Positions 8,602 to 10,652 of a stretch of 10,652 nucleotides of DNA are shown here, piece by piece (the stretch's first letter is position 1; every line of letters starts with the position of its first letter). The translations under genes were made by a program, and so were the position numbers. Source of the stretch: an uncultured Eubacteriales bacterium (GTDB lineage: Bacteria > Bacillota > Clostridia > Oscillospirales > Butyricicoccaceae); NCBI GenBank assembly GCA_934675045.1, contig CAKUPI010000046.1, forward strand, positions 1-10,652, written 5' to 3'. The notes under the pieces were generated by a model. It had not been told where the DNA came from. It saw only the letters and a program-made list of their open reading frames with translations, and ran no database searches.

Positions 8602-8655
8602 ATCAATTTGCCGGGCAAAAGCCAGAATAAAATGATTTTTTTATCAAAGATCACA

Positions 8656-8679
8656 CAATCGCAACAAAGCCGGCGATTG
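8656..8679. repeat. Inverted repeat upstream of the mutase promoter
   Basis: Arms CAATCGC (8656-8662) and GCGATTG (8673-8679) are perfect 7-bp complements around 10 nt. They lie about 55-80 bp upstream of the candidate -10 box. This could be an operator or a minor hairpin; there is no T run, so it is not a terminator. Confidence 0.35.
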
Positions 8680-8719
8680 GCTGTAACAAAAGGGGAAAAA
8701 GGGGCGGCAAAAGGGCGCG

Positions 8720-8841
8720 CAAACGCCCTCCCGGGGAAAACATCCGCCCGGGGCAAACGCCCGCCCGGGGGTAAACGCCCGCCCGGGGGAACGCCCGCCC
8801 GGGGGCAAACGCCCGCCCGGGGGCAAACGCCCGCCCGAAAA
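8720..8841. repeat. Tandem array of 18-bp GC-rich units
   Basis: About seven head-to-tail copies with core CAAACGCCCGCCCGGGGG. Units start near 8720 (variant), 8737-8741 (degenerate), 8754, 8772 (first base T), 8790 (16 bp, 2-nt deletion), 8806 and 8824 (end changed to GAAAA). The central copies are near identical and the outer ones diverged, the usual pattern of a minisatellite that expands in the middle. Each unit contains the palindrome CCCGGG. The - strand carries GGGCGGG in most units. The 18-bp period keeps reading frames open on both strands, but none has a ribosome binding site or a plausible protein. The array lies between the htrA terminator and the mutase promoter. Confidence 0.9.
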
Positions 8842-8890
8842 CACCGGCGGCCCCGCTTTCGGCATGAGGCGAAGCCCGGCCAGAAAAACG

Positions 8891-8924
8891 GAAAAGGCAT
8901 CCGTGGGGTGACGGATGCCTTTTC
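8891..8924 (-). terminator. Intrinsic terminator of the htrA transcript
   Basis: A perfect 14-bp inverted repeat: arms 8891-8904 and 8911-8924 (core AAAAGGCATCCGT) around a 6-nt loop GGGGTG. Read on the - strand, the stem ends in TTTTC followed by C and a TTTTT run (complement of 8884-8888). It sits 135 nt past the htrA stop at 9059. The + strand also has short T runs beyond it (8920-8923, 8928-8931), but no + gene needs it. Confidence 0.82.
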
Positions 8925-9058
8925 GCGTTTTCAGTCTTTAGAGGGGTTGGGGGATAAGAGAGGTACTTTCCGAAATTATAATACCATGACGGACAGCCAA
9001 ATGTGTGGACGTTCTGTAAACGAACTTTTAATAATTCTGGCTTGTTTTGTGAACTATT

Positions 9059-10219
9059 TTAGTTGGAAGAAGCGGCCAGCGTGACCTTCAGCTCCACCTC
9101 GACGCCGTCGCGTTCGACGGTCAGCGTGATGGTGTCGCCCGGCTGGCATTTGTCTTTTTCGTAGTTGAGCTCGGAGAAGCTTTCGACCTTGACGCCGTTG
9201 AAGGCGATAATCTCGTCACCTACCTGCACGCCGGCCTTTTCAGAGGGGCCGCCGGGGGTGACTTCCTTGACAATCAGGCCCGGCTCAAGGCGGTACAGCA
9301 TGGCCTCCTGTGCCGTCAGGCTCTGGACCGACACACCCAGAATGGGGCGGTTGGTGACGTAGCCGTGCTCGATGAGGTCGTTTGCGACGTTCAGGGCCGT
9401 CTCGATGGGAATGGCGAAGCCGATGCCTTCCACGTCGTTGGAGTTGCTCTGCATGATCTTGGCGTTGACAACGCCGACGACCTGGCCCTGGCTGTTGAGC
9501 AGCGGGCCGCCCGAGTTGCCGGGGTTGATGGCGGCGTCAACCTGAATGAGGTTCATGACGTACTTGTCGATGGTGACCTCGCGGCTGGGGGCGGAGATCA
9601 TGCCGCCCGTCATGGTTTCGGCAAACTGGATGCCCAGCGGGTTGCCGATGGCGTAGGCCGGCTCGCCGGTGACCAGCGAGGAAGAATCGCCGAACTCGGC
9701 GGCCGTCAGGCCGTCGGCGTCGATTTTGACGACGGCGATGTCGGTGTTGGGATCGGTGCCGACCACCGCGGCGTCATAGGAGCGGCCGTCGTTGAGGGTG
9801 ACCTGAACGCTCTCGGCGTTCTCGACAACGTGGTTGTTGGTGACGATGTAGCCGTCCGCACTCTTGATGATGCCGGTGCCGGTGCCCGTGCCCACCTGGC
9901 CGTAGCTCTTGACCGTGGTGGTGATGGAGACCGTCGAGGGCACGGCTTTTTGGAAGATTTCGGGGGGAGTCAGCGCGTCGGCGCTGTACGAGGGAAGGTA
10001 GATGGTTTGGTTGGCGGCCGGCGCCTTCTGCGCGTTGCTGCCCGAGTCGGGCGCCGCCGTCTGCGCGGGGGTGAGGGCGGTGTAGCCGAGAATCGAGCCG
10101 ACGGAAATGCAGGCGACGAGCGCCAGTCCCAGCACCGCCTTGCCCAGCTTTTTGAGGCCGGTGTGCTTTTTGGGGGAAACGGGGGCAAAAACGGGGTCGT
10201 AAAGGTTGTTTTCATCCAT
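9059..10219 (-). CDS. htrA: HtrA/DegP-type trypsin-like serine protease with PDZ domain, membrane-anchored
   Basis: A 386-residue extracytoplasmic quality-control protease that degrades or processes misfolded envelope proteins. Order of parts: cytoplasmic N-terminus (1-25), one uncleaved signal-anchor segment (about 26-49), a low-complexity linker (50-80), a trypsin-like domain with the triad His130 (TNNHVV), Asp160 (TDIAVVKI) and Ser236 (GNSGGP, 234-239), and one C-terminal PDZ domain (about 292-380, beginning RPILGVSV). The length suits Gram-positive HtrA/YkdA-type proteins with a single PDZ. The glycine-rich loop reads GTGTGTG (110-116). Stop TAA is at 9059-9061. Start: ATG 10219 is the first in-frame start codon and keeps the usual N-terminus. 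However, the strong AAGGAGG (10246-10252) is 26 nt away, far beyond normal spacing. Transcribed alone, divergent from the CapA-like gene, with its own terminator. The family call is firm; the start is not. Confidence 0.94.
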   Translation of the reverse strand: MDENNLYDPVFAPVSPKKHTGLKKLGKAVLGLALVACISVGSILGYTALTPAQTAAPDSGSNAQKAPAANQTIYLPSYSADALTPPEIFQKAVPSTVSITTTVKSYGQVGTGTGTGIIKSADGYIVTNNHVVENAESVQVTLNDGRSYDAAVVGTDPNTDIAVVKIDADGLTAAEFGDSSSLVTGEPAYAIGNPLGIQFAETMTGGMISAPSREVTIDKYVMNLIQVDAAINPGNSGGPLLNSQGQVVGVVNAKIMQSNSNDVEGIGFAIPIETALNVANDLIEHGYVTNRPILGVSVQSLTAQEAMLYRLEPGLIVKEVTPGGPSEKAGVQVGDEIIAFNGVKVESFSELNYEKDKCQPGDTITLTVERDGVEVELKVTLAASSN

Positions 10220-10427
10220 GCTGCTGCGGTTGAACCTATAGGATACCTCCTTGCGGTATGTTTTCTTTCTTTGATGCTATCATTTTCGGACTTAAATATG
10301 AAATACGAATGACGCAAAACAAAATTTTTTGTGAATACCCAAAATCGCACAAACGCTGTCGTTGTACTGGAAAATGCGCGGTTTTTTTGATAAAATAAAA
10401 AAATAAGAAAGAGGGGGAAGAAGAACC
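10220..10427. promoter_or_regulatory. Divergent promoter region between htrA and the CapA-like lipoprotein gene
   Basis: 208 bp, AT-rich compared with the genes on either side. It must drive htrA leftward and the lipoprotein gene rightward. It holds an A/T inverted repeat ACAAAA..TTTTGT (10319-10324 and 10327-10332) near the middle. On the - strand the best candidate is TTCATA, 18 nt, TAGCAT with an upstream TGA (10273-10302), which is weak. An unrelated Shine-Dalgarno-like AAGGAGG sits at 10246-10252 on the - strand. Confidence 0.5.
10368..10396 (+). promoter_or_regulatory. Candidate sigma-A type promoter of the CapA-like gene
   Basis: TGGAAA (10368-10373, 4 of 6 to TTGACA), a 17-nt spacer, then TAAAAT (10391-10396, 5 of 6 to TATAAT). 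Start of transcription would fall near 10403, giving a leader of about 25 nt that contains the GAGGGGG ribosome binding site (10411-10417). Confidence 0.45.
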
Positions 10428-10652
10428 ATGAGAAAAATGCTCTGTCTGCTGCTTGCGGCCTTGCTGCTGCTGCCCGTTTTGCCGGCCTGCCAAAGGGTGG
10501 AGGACACCCCGCCGCAGGAAGAGAAGCTGCCGCCGCAGGAGCAGCCCGATCCCAAGCCGCAGCCGCAGCCGCAGCCCGATCCCGAGCCCGAGCCGGTGCG
10601 CATCTGTCTGGCGGCGGTGGGCGACAACCTTCTGCACAACACGGTGTCGAGC
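10428..10652 (+). CDS. CapA-family lipoprotein, 3'-truncated by the window edge
   Basis: The first 75 residues are visible and the frame is open to the end of the window. The N-terminus is a lipoprotein signal peptide: MRKM, a Leu/Ala-rich core (5-18) and a lipobox LPAC with Cys21 as the lipidated residue. A Pro/Gln/Glu/Asp-rich spacer (22-57, including PQPQPQPDPEPEP) follows. Then comes VRICLAAVGDNLLH, which matches the opening strand and first metal-binding Asp of CapA/PgsA-type metallophosphatase-like proteins. Members are tied to poly-gamma-glutamate or capsule synthesis, but many in Clostridia are uncharacterised, so the function is inferred only at family level. Start: ATG 10428, with GAGGGGG (10411-10417) 10 nt upstream. 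The protein should sit on the outer face of the cell membrane. Confidence 0.8.
   Translation, partial: MRKMLCLLLAALLLLPVLPACQRVEDTPPQEEKLPPQEQPDPKPQPQPQPDPEPEPVRICLAAVGDNLLHNTVSS

Larger units (their letters stand above)
8578..9058. other. 481-bp intergenic stretch without a credible gene
   Basis: From the mutase start leftward to the htrA stop rightward, this holds the candidate -10 box, an inverted repeat, the 18-bp repeat array and the htrA terminator. The remaining 8925-9058 is comparatively AT-rich. It has back-to-back TATAAT-like boxes on both strands near 8975-8982, and a weak GTTC/GAAC inverted repeat (9011-9014 and 9022-9025). I see no supported gene here. Confidence 0.7.

Noticed and set aside
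8720..8841. CRISPR array
   Set aside because: Units are contiguous 18-bp copies without spacers, and there are no cas genes nearby.
9011..9025. LexA-type SOS box near GTTC..GAAC
   Set aside because: Half-sites are in the wrong orientation and spacing for the Gram-positive LexA box (GAAC N4 GTTC), and no SOS gene is adjacent.
8608..9084. A 158-codon + strand frame, and shorter - strand frames, running through the 18-bp repeat array
   Set aside because: They stay open because 18 is a multiple of three and the unit lacks stops. They have no proper start or ribosome binding site, and the frame runs through a terminator hairpin.
9365..10312. A 315-codon open frame on the + strand opposite htrA
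   Set aside because: Antisense shadow with repetitive Gly/Asp/Val composition; the - strand has the complete protease triad and PDZ domain.

Overview
The window is a GC-rich, gene-dense chromosomal segment. Strong AAGGAGG-type ribosome binding sites, a ClpE/ClpC-type Clp ATPase, a DUF5711-like protein, an HtrA protease and a CapA-like lipoprotein together suggest a high-GC member of the Clostridia (Oscillospiraceae/Ruminococcaceae type, probably a gut anaerobe). This placement is inferred from gene content; no rRNA or other taxonomic marker is present. I see no tRNA, rRNA, CRISPR array, insertion sequence or phage gene.

Left part, + strand (1-4810): a tightly packed run of truA (5' end outside the window), a membrane-anchored DUF5711-like beta-propeller protein, a CvpA-family membrane protein, and a ClpE-like AAA+ unfoldase with an N-terminal four-cysteine zinc finger. 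Overlaps of 17 nt and about 4 nt, then a 20-nt gap, suggest one transcript. A strong bidirectional hairpin terminator (4869-4904) separates it from the convergent genes.

Middle part, - strand (4915-8577): a three-gene unit read right to left. It holds a phosphoglucomutase/phosphomannomutase-type phospho-sugar mutase, a small single-pass membrane protein with a probable NTF2-like extracytoplasmic domain, and an M20-family amidohydrolase. The first two are joined by an ATGA overlap, and the stop of the second lies in the ribosome binding site of the third. The amidohydrolase has an altered metal-binding motif (HCYGHH instead of the usual HACGHN/D).

Intergenic stretch 8578-9058: 481 bp without a credible gene. 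It holds a candidate -10 box for the mutase unit, an inverted repeat, a tandem array of about seven 18-bp GC-rich units (8720-8841), and a hairpin terminator for the htrA transcript. The array is the most unusual DNA-level feature in the window.

Right part (9059-10652): a membrane-anchored HtrA/DegP-type serine protease on the - strand, and a divergent 208-bp promoter region. The region leads into a + strand lipoprotein whose first visible catalytic-domain residues look like the CapA/PgsA metallophosphatase family; it runs off the window. The htrA start is odd, because its only strong Shine-Dalgarno sequence lies 26 nt upstream of the first in-frame ATG.

Overall this is mostly housekeeping and envelope-quality-control content: tRNA modification, protein unfolding, sugar phosphate metabolism, extracytoplasmic proteolysis. 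I see no convincing new multi-gene system. The items most worth checking are the 18-bp repeat array, the altered M20 metal site, the placement and domain make-up of the Clp ATPase, and the htrA translation start.
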